A DNA stretch of 48,835 nucleotides, from NCBI GenBank assembly GCA_937884755.1, contig CAKZYJ010000099.1, forward strand, positions 1 to 48,835. The letters run 5' to 3'. Numbering within the stretch: position 1 is the stretch's first letter; each line of letters begins with the position of its first letter. This document shows positions 8,801 to 16,854 of this stretch, in pieces. Under the pieces are notes generated by a model. The model saw nothing but the letters and a program-made list of their open reading frames with translations. It ran no database searches and was not told the origin of the DNA. The DNA comes from an uncultured Flammeovirgaceae bacterium (lineage in GTDB: Bacteria; Bacteroidota; Bacteroidia; Cytophagales; Cyclobacteriaceae). The position numbers were made by a program, and so were the translations under genes.

Positions 8801-10549
8801 ATGAAAGCCTTACTTATCGCTCTCGGATTACACTTGGCCTTTCTTTCTTATTCTCGGGCTGATGATAAAAAGTCGCTATTAGATAGTCTGCAACAACAAC
8901 TAAATCGGCACTCTAGTCGCGATACGGCTCGAGTGAATATTTTGAACAAAATGGGGTATGAGTATTGGATCGTTGATCCGGTACAATCCGTACGATACGG
9001 TGATGAAGCTCTAATCCTAGCTGATTCCTTGGATTACTTACCAGGAATAGCTCTTGCCAAACGAGTAATTGGAGTAGCTAATTGGACGCAGGGCAATTAT
9101 GAGGAAGGGTTGAGTTATTTGATGGAAGCACTTGTTCAATATCAGTACTTAAAAGATTCGCTAGGCATTGCCAATGTGCTTCTAAATACTGGACTGATCT
9201 ACAGCGACCAGCAGAGCTACGAAGAGGCTCTTGCTTACTACGAAGAAGCCTATCGGGCTTTTGAGAATTTGAATAATTCTGAGCGGCAACTTCATACTGC
9301 TATACATATTGGAGAATTATACCAAGCTGAAAAGCATTATCTATTGGCTCAGCAGTACTTTGAACAAGCCCAGCAACTCAGTGATTCTATCAATAATGCC
9401 TATGGGCTGGGTGCCTCCTACCTGCATTTAGGTCAGCTGGCGTTGGCAACAGGAAAACTTGAGGAAGCACGAGACTATTGTTATCAAGCTTTGCCTTTTC
9501 AGGAAGTTCGGGAAAATATGCACGGGAAGTCACTCACCTATTATACTTTGGGTAGTATTGAACGGGCAAGAGGAAATTATGCCGAAGCAGAAAAGCATCT
9601 GTTGCACGCTTTACAAAAGGCCATGAAAGTAAGCTCTCGACAAAACCGAAGAGATATTTACTTGGAGCTAAAAGAAGTAGCCCAATCTACCGGAAATTAC
9701 CAGCAGGCGTTAGAATACTTTGAAAACTACTACATCCTTCAGGATAGTCTACTAAATGCTGAAAAACTCCGGGAGGTTGTTCGGCTGGAAAATCGCTATG
9801 AGCTAGAGAAGAAAGAGCAAGAACTTTTAGTACAGCAGCAAGCCATGGAAATTATGCAGCAAGAGGCTCGTATACAAAATTTTTTTCGGAACGGACTAGT
9901 AATTGGCATTGTGACTTTAGCGCTTATTGCCTACCTAATCACCAGCCGTCAGCAATTAAAAATTAGGAAGAACCAAGAACTTTTAGCTAAAAACCGAGAG
10001 GTGTTCCAGTCCCGGCAGAAACTAGCTCAGGCCGAGTTAGAGAATGCTCAGCTTAAGCAAAAAGAGCTAACCCAGGAACTGGAGTATAAAAATAAGGAGC
10101 TAACTAGTTATACTATCAACTTCATTCAGAAAAACGAATTAATGGATGAACTGAAGGTGGGCATTCAGAAGTTGAAGCGGCAGGCTAAACCCGAGGTGCG
10201 GCAGCAGTTAAGCACCCTCAGCCATTTGGTAGACCAAAACTTACACATTGATCGGGAGTGGGAAGATTTCAAGCGGCATTTTGAGGAAGTTCATAAAGAC
10301 TTTTTTACCCTCCTTAAGAATAATTGTCCGGAACTCTCCAATAATGAGTTAAAACTCTGTGCCTTGCTTAAACTCAATATGAATATGAAAGAAATGGCCA
10401 ACGTCTTGGGCATTTCGCCGGATAGTGTAAAGACCGCTCGTTACCGATTACGGAAAAAATTGGGCCTGGAACGAGAAGATAAACTGGTGGATTTCATCAT
10501 TAACATTGAGCAAAAATCTACCATTTCTGATGTAAACGCTAGTCAATAG
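8801..10549 (+). CDS. TPR-repeat transcriptional regulator with membrane segment and C-terminal HTH
   Basis: The protein of about 582 residues starts with a signal-like hydrophobic stretch (MKALLIALGLHLAFLSYSRA), then about six TPR units (roughly 60-330), a coiled coil, one transmembrane helix (NGLVIGIVTLALIAYLI, about 367-383), a second coiled coil and a C-terminal LuxR/sigma-4-like helix-turn-helix (LSNNELKLCALLKLNMNMKEMANVLGIS...). This periplasmic TPR, membrane helix, cytoplasmic HTH design is common in Bacteroidota and is taken to sense envelope or nutritional signals. ATG 8801 is preferred over the TTG one codon upstream. The hairpin-rich gap and the exported-protein genes follow it, so it may regulate them; this is inference. 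Confidence 0.85.
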   Translation: MKALLIALGLHLAFLSYSRADDKKSLLDSLQQQLNRHSSRDTARVNILNKMGYEYWIVDPVQSVRYGDEALILADSLDYLPGIALAKRVIGVANWTQGNYEEGLSYLMEALVQYQYLKDSLGIANVLLNTGLIYSDQQSYEEALAYYEEAYRAFENLNNSERQLHTAIHIGELYQAEKHYLLAQQYFEQAQQLSDSINNAYGLGASYLHLGQLALATGKLEEARDYCYQALPFQEVRENMHGKSLTYYTLGSIERARGNYAEAEKHLLHALQKAMKVSSRQNRRDIYLELKEVAQSTGNYQQALEYFENYYILQDSLLNAEKLREVVRLENRYELEKKEQELLVQQQAMEIMQQEARIQNFFRNGLVIGIVTLALIAYLITSRQQLKIRKNQELLAKNREVFQSRQKLAQAELENAQLKQKELTQELEYKNKELTSYTINFIQKNELMDELKVGIQKLKRQAKPEVRQQLSTLSHLVDQNLHIDREWEDFKRHFEEVHKDFFTLLKNNCPELSNNELKLCALLKLNMNMKEMANVLGISPDSVKTARYRLRKKLGLEREDKLVDFIINIEQKSTISDVNASQ

Positions 10550-10639
10550 CCAAGCGGATTATTATTTGCTTCTATTTTTTTCCTACTAATTGGCTTGGCC
10601 AAAAAAGAATGAATACAGGTTCTTCCTATCAGGTTTTAC

Positions 10640-10653
10640 CTACAAATTTGTAG
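10640..10653. promoter_or_regulatory. 14-bp perfect palindrome CTACAAATTTGTAG
   Basis: A perfect palindrome about 90 bases behind the TPR-HTH regulator gene, in the 475-bp gene-free gap 10550-11024. It could be an operator for a dimeric regulator. Chance occurrence in AT-rich DNA cannot be excluded. Confidence 0.25.
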
Positions 10654-10741
10654 TAGACAATAAGTATACAAAAAATTATTAAATAATTGAATATCAGAAA
10701 CTTAACTCGTTTATGCTAGGATTGCTTTTTGCAGATAAGAT

Positions 10742-10788
10742 GTAGGCGAAAAGACTGATTGGGCATTTCATGTTCACTTTTCGTCTAC
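10742..10788. repeat. 12-bp stem hairpin in the gene-free gap
   Basis: GTAGGCGAAAAG (10742-10753) pairs with CTTTTCGTCTAC (10777-10788) over 12 positions with a single G-T pair and a 23-base loop. There is no T-run after it, so it is not a simple terminator. It may be an RNA structure or the remains of a small mobile element. Confidence 0.45.
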
Positions 10789-10877
10789 CTGATATTTTCT
10801 GACTGTTCACCTCCCGTATACCTGAAAAATTTAGCCAATCGGCTTACTGCCCGTACATTTGTATCAGACAGTGACCC

Positions 10878-10912
10878 AAAAAAAGACCCGGCCAATACTC
10901 AAAAGCCGGGTC
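10878..10912 (-). terminator. orphan minus-strand Rho-independent terminator
   Basis: GACCCGGC (10885-10892) and GCCGGGTC (10905-10912) form a perfect 8-bp GC-rich stem with a 12-base loop. Seven A bases at 10878-10884 give a seven-T tail when read on the minus strand; on the plus strand no T-run follows. Both neighbouring genes are on the plus strand, so no annotated gene ends here. An exact TAAATTTG box on the minus strand at 10957-10950 would give a transcript of about 65 bases ending at this hairpin. Confidence 0.55.
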
Positions 10913-11024
10913 AAACAAATTTCTTCAATGGTTCAATACTGTCAAGTTACAAATTTATCATCAAGGATGCATCCTGACTTTCTATTTCTTCAATTCTATG
11001 GTTCAATTTAATTCTTAAACAAAC

Positions 11025-11813
11025 ATGAAATCTTTCAAATCTTTATTATTCGTTTTATTAGGTCTTTCTTTTCTCTTTTCCGCTTGTAGCGAAGAAGATG
11101 ATGCCACTCCCGATCCGGGAGCAGGAGAAGACGCTTTTCAAGTAAACCTGGCTAACGATAGTAACCTAGGTTCCTATCTGGTCAATCAAGACGGAAGAAC
11201 ATTATACTTCTTTACTCGCGATGTAAGCGGGAATAGTGCTTGCGAAGGTGGTTGTCTAGATGCTTGGCCGGTTTTTTACCGGGCCGACTTTGAAATTGGC
11301 AGCGGCCTAAGTCAATCTGATTTCGGAACGATCACCCGCGAGGATGGAGAACTACAGACTACCTACAAGGGTTGGCCACTGTACTATTACTCGGACGATA
11401 CTGGTCCCAATCAGATTAATGGCGAAGGTATAGGAGAAGTATGGTTTGTCGCTAAGCCAGATTATACACTAATGCTTGCCACTCAAGTAGTAGAAGGGGT
11501 TGGCAGTGACGCAATCTCTTACTTGGTAGATGCCGAAGGAAACAGTCTCTACTACTTTGATAATGACCAAGAAAACGAAAGTGTATGTTTTGATGGCTGT
11601 CTGGACGCTTGGCCGGCATTTAGTGAAGTGGCGAACGTTACACTTCCTTCTACACTGAATGAAGGAGCTTTCGCGGTGATTGATCGAGCCGATGGCATTC
11701 AACAGCTAACCTACGCTGGTCGTCCGATTTACTTCTTTGCCCAAGATACGGAACGAGGCGAGACTAGAGGAGCAACCGCACCTAACTGGACAATTTCAGC
11801 ATTACCATTGTAA
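11025..11813 (+). CDS. lipoprotein with two PF03640-type secreted repeats
   Basis: The 262-residue protein has a lipoprotein signal (FLFSAC, C21) followed by an acidic tether. Two repeats follow, at about 40-150 and 150-260, each with LVNQDGRTLYFF or LVDAEGNSLYYF, then C-(E/F)-(G/D)-G-C-LDAWP and a later GWPLYYY or GRPIYFF segment. This is the secreted repeat of unknown function (PF03640, lipoprotein_15). The paired cysteines (C73/C77 and equivalents) probably form a disulfide or bind a cofactor; that is inference. It is exported and likely anchored to the outer membrane. The next gene starts 7 bases downstream, indicating an operon of exported proteins. Confidence 0.85.
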   Translation: MKSFKSLLFVLLGLSFLFSACSEEDDATPDPGAGEDAFQVNLANDSNLGSYLVNQDGRTLYFFTRDVSGNSACEGGCLDAWPVFYRADFEIGSGLSQSDFGTITREDGELQTTYKGWPLYYYSDDTGPNQINGEGIGEVWFVAKPDYTLMLATQVVEGVGSDAISYLVDAEGNSLYYFDNDQENESVCFDGCLDAWPAFSEVANVTLPSTLNEGAFAVIDRADGIQQLTYAGRPIYFFAQDTERGETRGATAPNWTISALPL

Positions 11814-11820
11814 GAATAAG

Positions 11821-12618
11821 ATGAACAGACTAATTAACAGTCTAACCTTGATGTATCTGGCACTACTATGGTCTTGTACCTACGAAGTAGTGCCGGAGCC
11901 TCAGAACTGCGATGACGCTCCCACGCTTCAGGTCGTATCAGTAACGGATGCGGATTGTGGTTTGGCTTCGGGAGCCGTGCAGGTAGCGGTAAGTGGGGGT
12001 GTGGAACCCTATGTTTTTCGCCTGAACGAAGGAGGAGGGCAAACCGAAAGTACTTTTATTGGATTAAGTGCCGGAAGTCACATAATCGCCGTGGAAGATG
12101 CTAACGGTTGCGAAGGTAGCCTAGAGGTTCAAATAGCCAACCAAGATGGAGTAAACACTACAGTAGCAAAAGTTGATGCTAGCTGTGGTTCAACCAACGG
12201 GCGGATCGATATATCGGCGGAAGGAGGAGCAACGCCCTATCAATTCCGTATCAACGAGCAGGCTTTTCAAAGCAGCAGTGCGTTTTCAGGATTGGCTCCC
12301 GGCGAATACGAAGTAGTTACCCGTGATGCTAACGGTTGCGAAAGTGTTCAGACGGTGCAGTTAACCAGCGGAGTAGAATTTGCCGCAATAGAAGCCTTTG
12401 TGGAAAACAATTGCGCCATTTCTAACTGCCATGATGGTACTATCTCTCCGGACTTCCGGACAGCTGCTACTATTCAGGACCGTGCTGCCCGGATTGAAGC
12501 CCGTACCGCCAGCAAAACCATGCCTCCCGCCTCTAGCGGAAGAGAGCTTACCGACCAGCAGATTCAAGACATTGCCTGCTGGGTAGGAGATGGAGCTGTT
12601 CTCAGTACCAACCCTTAA
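11821..12618 (+). CDS. lipoprotein with two SprB-like repeats and a C-terminal heme-c-like motif
   Basis: ATG 11821 gives a 265-residue protein with a lipobox (LALLWSC, C19). A longer frame from TTG 11737 would run inside the preceding gene and hide this signal. Two SprB-like repeats occupy about 35-106 and 107-182, each with SGG/EGG-x-PY-xFR, then GLxAG/GLAPG and DANGCE. The C-terminal region has CAISNCH (C198, C203, H204), a CX4CH variant of the c-heme site, followed by a candidate axial methionine M234 (TMPP) and a final helix QQIQDIACWV. SprB repeats are known from the gliding adhesin SprB. The combination suggests a surface-anchored c-type cytochrome; heme binding is inferred. Confidence 0.75.
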   Translation: MNRLINSLTLMYLALLWSCTYEVVPEPQNCDDAPTLQVVSVTDADCGLASGAVQVAVSGGVEPYVFRLNEGGGQTESTFIGLSAGSHIIAVEDANGCEGSLEVQIANQDGVNTTVAKVDASCGSTNGRIDISAEGGATPYQFRINEQAFQSSSAFSGLAPGEYEVVTRDANGCESVQTVQLTSGVEFAAIEAFVENNCAISNCHDGTISPDFRTAATIQDRAARIEARTASKTMPPASSGRELTDQQIQDIACWVGDGAVLSTNP

Positions 12619-12646
12619 TTAAATCACCAAACTAAACTTATGTATC

Positions 12647-13201
12647 ATGAAAAATATAATTGTTATTTACGTAGCGTTGCTGATGAGCAATTCGCTTTTA
12701 GCCCAGGACAAATTCATCACCCAAACCGGCTACACTAAATTCTTCTCCAGCGCCCCCCTGGAAGACATTGAAGCCCACAACCACAAAGTACAAAGCGTGA
12801 TTGACTTTACTAAGCAAGAGGTAGTTGTAAGTATGGATATGCAGGCCTTTGAGTTTGATAAGTCACTCATGCGGGAGCACTTCAACGAAAACTACGTAGA
12901 GTCTGAAAAGTACCCTAAAGCCATTTTCAAGGGTACGTTCAGCAATGGTAGTACGATTGATCCCAGTAAAAACGGAAAGTACGACGTGACGGTAGAGGGA
13001 ACCATGACCATTCACGGAGTGACTCAACCAATTACTACTAAAGGAATAATTGTGGTAGATGGCTCCAATGTAAACGCCCAAACTAAGTTTATGGTGCGGG
13101 TGGCTGATCACGACATCAAAATTCCTAAAATCGTGTTCCATAATATTGCCGAAGAGGTAGAAGTAACGGTGGATCTGAAGTATGATCCTCTAAACAGTTA
13201 A
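12647..13201 (+). CDS. YceI family periplasmic protein
   Basis: The 184-residue protein has a signal peptide (MKNIIVIYVALLMSNSLLAQ-D) and the YceI lipocalin-like beta-barrel pattern: FSSAPLEDIEAHNHKVQ near the start, MREHFNENYVESEKYPKAIFKG in the middle, and VEGTMTIHGVTQPITTKG later. YceI proteins bind long isoprenoid lipids such as quinones in known structures; the ligand here is unknown. It sits 28 bases behind the heme-c-like lipoprotein and before a DUF5777 barrel, a context that suggests a shared envelope redox or lipid role. Confidence 0.9.
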   Translation: MKNIIVIYVALLMSNSLLAQDKFITQTGYTKFFSSAPLEDIEAHNHKVQSVIDFTKQEVVVSMDMQAFEFDKSLMREHFNENYVESEKYPKAIFKGTFSNGSTIDPSKNGKYDVTVEGTMTIHGVTQPITTKGIIVVDGSNVNAQTKFMVRVADHDIKIPKIVFHNIAEEVEVTVDLKYDPLNS

Positions 13202-13231
13202 CATAGGCGAAGCAACTTAGCCCGACTACTT

Positions 13232-13282
13232 AGCGGTGGCCAGGAGAAGTTGTGTTATTAATGCGTACAATGGCCTGCCGCT
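13232..13282. repeat. GC-rich bulged hairpin in the yceI/DUF5777 spacer
   Basis: AGCGG-T-GGCC (13232-13241) pairs with GGCC-TG-CCGCT (13272-13282), nine pairs with a small bulge and a loop of 30 bases. It occupies the 130-bp spacer between two co-oriented genes and has no T-run. Similar GC-rich cores occur in other spacers of the window. Confidence 0.4.
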
Positions 13283-13331
13283 GGTAGGTCACTGTATCCT
13301 TCTTGAATCGATCTTAAACCTAATTGCTATC

Positions 13332-14195
13332 ATGAAAAAATATATTTTACTCGTATTTAGCTTTTGTATTCTTTCTTCGTTGAGTGTTTTCGCGCAGGAT
13401 GATTTGATGAACCTGCTGGAAGCCAACACCGAAGAATCTATCCACTTTACCGAAGCTACGTTTAAAGGCAGCCGGTTAATCAACGGACACACCGTAGAAA
13501 CCCGCAAGCAAGGCGAACTGGAATTCTTAATTTCCCATCGCTTCGGGCGGTTGAACTCCGGAGCTTACGAATTTTTTGGCTTAGGTCTGGAGTACGGAGT
13601 GGCCGACTTCCTCACTCTAGGAGTGGGGCGCAACTCATTTGAGAAAACCTACGACGGTTTTGCTAAACTAAAACTCTTACGCCAAAGCAGTGGAAAACGA
13701 GTGATGCCCATTTCAGTAGTATCGTTTTCCAGTGCAGCCATCAATACGCTGACTGAGTCATCGCCGGGTGAATTTCCGGATTTTACGTCTCGCTTGTTTT
13801 ACACCCAGCAACTCCTGATTGCTCGTAAGTTTGGCTCGGCTTTGTCGTTACAACTGATGCCCACTCTTGTACACCGTAACCGTATTCGAGAGCAGGAAGG
13901 CGAGAACGATATTTACGCCTTAGGTTTTGGCGGAAGAATAAAACTAACCCAACGGGTATCCCTTAACGGTGAATACTACTATCGATTTAACGCCGAAGAA
14001 TACGATGCGGGTGATCTAAACCAACTTTTTAATTCCCTAGCGATTGGCTTTGATATTGAAACCGGTGGGCATGTGTTTCAACTTCATCTGACGAACAGCC
14101 GGGCCATGATTGAAAAAGGATTTATTGCCGAAACCAACGGTAATTTCTTCGCCGGTGATATACACTTTGGCTTTAACGTATCTCGCGTATTTTAA
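13332..14195 (+). CDS. DUF5777 family outer-membrane beta-barrel protein
   Basis: ATG 13332 gives 287 residues with a clear signal peptide (MKKYILLVFSFCILSSLSVFAQ-DD); the longer frame from GTG 13236 would put 32 residues of spacer DNA before it and is rejected. The mature part alternates polar and aromatic residues as in a beta barrel, with LEFLISHRFGRLNSGAYEFFGL near residues 58-79 and a C-terminal FHFGFNVSRVF-like end (the last residue is Phe, as in outer-membrane proteins). These are features of the DUF5777 family. It follows YceI and probably serves the same envelope function; what passes through or binds to it is unknown. Confidence 0.8.
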   Translation: MKKYILLVFSFCILSSLSVFAQDDLMNLLEANTEESIHFTEATFKGSRLINGHTVETRKQGELEFLISHRFGRLNSGAYEFFGLGLEYGVADFLTLGVGRNSFEKTYDGFAKLKLLRQSSGKRVMPISVVSFSSAAINTLTESSPGEFPDFTSRLFYTQQLLIARKFGSALSLQLMPTLVHRNRIREQEGENDIYALGFGGRIKLTQRVSLNGEYYYRFNAEEYDAGDLNQLFNSLAIGFDIETGGHVFQLHLTNSRAMIEKGFIAETNGNFFAGDIHFGFNVSRVF

Positions 14196-14213
14196 CAATT
14201 AACCGAAACGAAA

Positions 14214-14519
14214 ATGAAATTTTTAAAGAAGCTACAAACCCGCTGGAAGGTAGATGATATACAGCAAGTTTTAGTAATTTTATTAGTGTTCAGCCTGACC
14301 GGAAGTTCAGTGGTTATGATCCGTCCCCTGGTTTTTCAGTGGGTGGGAGTTGATACCGAAACTAGCTGGCTAACTCGTTGGCTATGGTACATTCTGTTTA
14401 TAATACCGGCTTATCAGGTGCTATTGCTAGGGTACGGTTGGCTTTTTGGGCAGTACCACTTTTTTGCCCGCCGCTACCAAAAGCTACTGTCCTTGCGATT
14501 CAACTCGTCACATAAATAA
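14214..14519 (+). CDS. DUF6787-like small membrane protein
   Basis: The 101-residue protein has an amphipathic N-terminus (MKFLKKLQTRWKVDDIQQVL), two transmembrane helices (about 19-41 and 55-78) and a basic end with FGQYHFFARRYQKLL. This matches the short Bacteroidota DUF6787 family (two helices, W-x-V near the start, FGQ-x-x-FF after helix two). It starts 18 bases behind the DUF5777 barrel gene, so it is the likely last member of the exported-protein operon. Function is unknown. Confidence 0.7.
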   Translation: MKFLKKLQTRWKVDDIQQVLVILLVFSLTGSSVVMIRPLVFQWVGVDTETSWLTRWLWYILFIIPAYQVLLLGYGWLFGQYHFFARRYQKLLSLRFNSSHK

Positions 14520-14526
14520 CGCTTTT

Positions 14527-14724
14527 ATGAACCCCCAAATCTCTAACCTCCACCTTCTTTATTGTACGGCTACGTTCGTCGTGGTGATGTTGCAAAGGTA
14601 GGCGCAGTGACAGACGCATAGGCAGTCAATATCAACGCAAGCAACACAATTCATCAATATTGGGGATTATTCACTTGAAATTACTACTGATTCAAATCTG
14701 GCTCAGCGGTACTTCAACCAGGGG
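14527..14724 (+). pseudogene. broken 5' end of the TPR-protein gene
   Basis: ATG 14527 is in the same frame as the TPR protein downstream and encodes a short hydrophobic start (MNPQISNLHLLYCTATFVVV), but in-frame TAG (14599) and TGA (14608) cut it off. From 14611 the frame is open and codes recognisable family sequence (GDYSLEITTDSNLAQRYFNQG) without any ATG, GTG or TTG until 14725. The segment from about 14570 to 14640 looks like spacer-type sequence, so an insertion or mutation has probably removed the real start. An assembly error is the alternative. Confidence 0.45.
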
Positions 14725-16296
14725 TTGATCTTAACCTACGGTTTTAACCATGCTGAAGCCGAGCGTTCGTACCGGGAGGCAATCCGTCTGGACTCTACCT
14801 GTGCGATGGCCTACTGGGGTGCCGCGCACGTGCTGGGTACCAACTATAACGCCGCTATGGAAGATGAGCTAAAAGCCGAAGCTCAGCACCTGACACTATT
14901 GGCGGTTCAACATATGGATCATACCTCCGATTGGGAGCAGGCACTTATTGAAGCTTCAACGCATCGGTATAATTACGAAAAAACGGATGATCAACCCTCG
15001 CTGGATCAGGATTATGCTAATGCACTGGAAAAAGTATATCAGCGTTTTCCTGAAACGGAAGATATAGTGGTTTGGTATGCTGAGGCATTAATGAACCTAC
15101 ATCCGTGGGATTTGTACACTAAGCGAGGAGTAGCCAAACCCTGGACACCGCAAATCACTAATTTGCTGGAGACGGTTCTGGAGCGTAATCCCCAGCACCC
15201 CGGTGCTAACCACCTATATATCCACGCCGTGGAAGCTTCCAATTCACCGGAGCGAGGGCTGCCCAGTGCCGATCGTATGGGTGAAATAGTGCCAGGCATT
15301 GGTCATTTAGTACATATGCCTTCTCACATTTATATCCGGACCGGCCACTATCACCAAGGCTCGGAGGTGAACGAACGGGCTATCGTGGTAGATAGTTTGT
15401 ATCTAGAAGAATGCCAGATTCAAGGTATGTATCCGCTGGCTTTGTATCCGCATAACATTCATTTTCTAGCTGCGACATCAGCTATGGAAGGTCGGGGAGA
15501 ATTGGCTATCAACGCCGCTTTTCGCACTACTTTACATACCGATACAGTAATGATGCGTGAACCCGGATGGGAAACCTTACAGCATTACATGATGATTCCC
15601 AACTACCTTTTGGTCAAGTTTGCTCAATGGGATCATATACTGACTCTACGGGAGCCAGATTCTACTTTGCTGTACCCACAGGGAGTATGGCATTACGCTC
15701 GAGGGATGGCCTACGCTGGCAAAAATCAACTCGAGAAAGCGCAGCGAGAGCTAACTGTTCTAAAAGAAATAGCGGTTGCCCCCGGACTACAAAGCATTAC
15801 TATTTGGGAGTTAAATTCTGTAGACCAACTATTAGCTATCGCCTCGCGAGTGTTAGAAGCAGAAATTTTGCGACAAAAGGGGCAGAGAGAAAATACAGAA
15901 ACACTTTTACGAGAAGCAGTAACCATCGAGGATCAACTTAACTATAACGAGCCACCAGACTGGTTTTTCTCAGTTCGCCACCCTCTAGGGGTAGTTTTAC
16001 TAGAAATGGAGAAGTTTACTGAAGCCGAAGCCGTATACCGTGACGATCTATTTTTCTTGCCAGAAAATGGCTGGGCGCTAAACGGATTATATCAAAGCCT
16101 GCAGGGTCAAAACAAATCTGCTGAAGCTAATGAAGTCAAAAAACGTTTTGAACAAGCTTGGCAGTACGCTGATATTGAGCTTTCCGCGTCAGAGGTAAAA
16201 CCATTGGCATACCAAAATATTGACAGTAGTTCTCCCTTTGGATCGTATCTGGCTGGCGCACCTAAATTAAGCTGGTGCGGTCTTACCAGAAAATAG
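14725..16296 (+). CDS. TPR-repeat protein of unknown function, N-terminus uncertain
   Basis: The frame encodes at least 523 residues with helical repeats. LILTYGFNHAEAERSYREAIRLDSTCAMAYWGAAHVLGTNYN at the start and HPGANHLYIHAVEAS plus MPSHIYIRTGHYHQGSEVNERAI (about 157-220) match a widespread family of exported TPR proteins of about 550-600 residues. The first usable start, TTG 14725, lies inside the first repeat; homologous sequence continues upstream to about 14650 but lacks a start codon and a joined signal peptide. The gene may therefore be inactive or start at an unusual codon. A strong terminator follows at 16329. Confidence 0.7.
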   Translation: MILTYGFNHAEAERSYREAIRLDSTCAMAYWGAAHVLGTNYNAAMEDELKAEAQHLTLLAVQHMDHTSDWEQALIEASTHRYNYEKTDDQPSLDQDYANALEKVYQRFPETEDIVVWYAEALMNLHPWDLYTKRGVAKPWTPQITNLLETVLERNPQHPGANHLYIHAVEASNSPERGLPSADRMGEIVPGIGHLVHMPSHIYIRTGHYHQGSEVNERAIVVDSLYLEECQIQGMYPLALYPHNIHFLAATSAMEGRGELAINAAFRTTLHTDTVMMREPGWETLQHYMMIPNYLLVKFAQWDHILTLREPDSTLLYPQGVWHYARGMAYAGKNQLEKAQRELTVLKEIAVAPGLQSITIWELNSVDQLLAIASRVLEAEILRQKGQRENTETLLREAVTIEDQLNYNEPPDWFFSVRHPLGVVLLEMEKFTEAEAVYRDDLFFLPENGWALNGLYQSLQGQNKSAEANEVKKRFEQAWQYADIELSASEVKPLAYQNIDSSSPFGSYLAGAPKLSWCGLTRK

Positions 16297-16328
16297 TAGA
16301 CAACTTTCTCATAGGTAGGTAATTTCAG

Positions 16329-16358
16329 AAAAGAAGCACTTAGGTAGGTGCTTCTTTT
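16329..16358 (+). terminator. bidirectional Rho-independent terminator
   Basis: AAAAGAAGCAC (16329-16339) pairs perfectly with GTGCTTCTTTT (16348-16358) around an 8-base loop, and the stem ends in a T-run. On the minus strand it ends in four Ts, so it can serve both the TPR gene and the convergent small lipoprotein gene, whose stop codon is 4 bases away. Confidence 0.8.
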
Positions 16359-16361
16359 TCT

Positions 16362-16739
16362 TTACGGCCGCTCAAAAATAAATTTCTGATCACTACCCTG
16401 ACTGTCTAGCGTAAGCTGAGTGTTGGTAAGTGTATAGTCGTAAACCACTTCAAAGCCACCCTCAATATTGACTTCTATGGTAGAAGTATTTCGGGTATAG
16501 GTTCCGGTAGATCGGAGGATACCTTTTTCTATCACCAAACTACCGTTTTCGGAAAAGGTGTAGGTAGTGCCAATATTATCATCGGCAAAGGAACCTTCTG
16601 CATCTGTGATAATCCACGCTCCCAGAAATGGGTCCTGAGGTTCGGCCATATCGTCTTCATCATCGCCAGAACAAGCAACGAAAACGAAGGAAATAACAAG
16701 CAAGTAAGCTAAAGAACTAAGGCGAAATAGAGATTTCAT
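16362..16739 (-). CDS. small lipoprotein, lipocalin-like
   Basis: ATG 16739 gives 125 residues with a lipoprotein signal ending in FVFVAC (C23) and an acidic SGDDEDD tether; the longer frame from 16802 would add 21 residues before the signal and is rejected. The mature part (FLGAWIITDAEGSF, YTFSENGSLVIEKG, GTYTRNTSTIEV, YDYTLTNTQLTL) has the LGxW start and alternating strands of the small Bacteroidota lipocalin-like lipoproteins. Ligand and function are unknown. It is a single gene. Confidence 0.7.
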   Translation of the reverse strand: MKSLFRLSSLAYLLVISFVFVACSGDDEDDMAEPQDPFLGAWIITDAEGSFADDNIGTTYTFSENGSLVIEKGILRSTGTYTRNTSTIEVNIEGGFEVVYDYTLTNTQLTLDSQGSDQKFIFERP

Positions 16740-16854
16740 AATACTATCTTGGTCAGGTGTAATTTGTTCTGCTAAGATAAGGGCGGGAAACGAAGGGCTC
16801 AATCCGGAAAATACCAGAAATTAGCGTACGTAATTTCCCGTAGATGCATTCGAG

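Noticed and set aside
10759-10977. 72-codon plus-strand frame in the gap before the repeat lipoprotein
   Set aside because: It starts at a TTG, has no family resemblance or export signal, and covers the orphan terminator hairpin, so it is probably a chance frame.
11737-11820. TTG start for the SprB-repeat lipoprotein
   Set aside because: It would overlap the end of the preceding gene and bury the lipoprotein signal; ATG 11821 fits.
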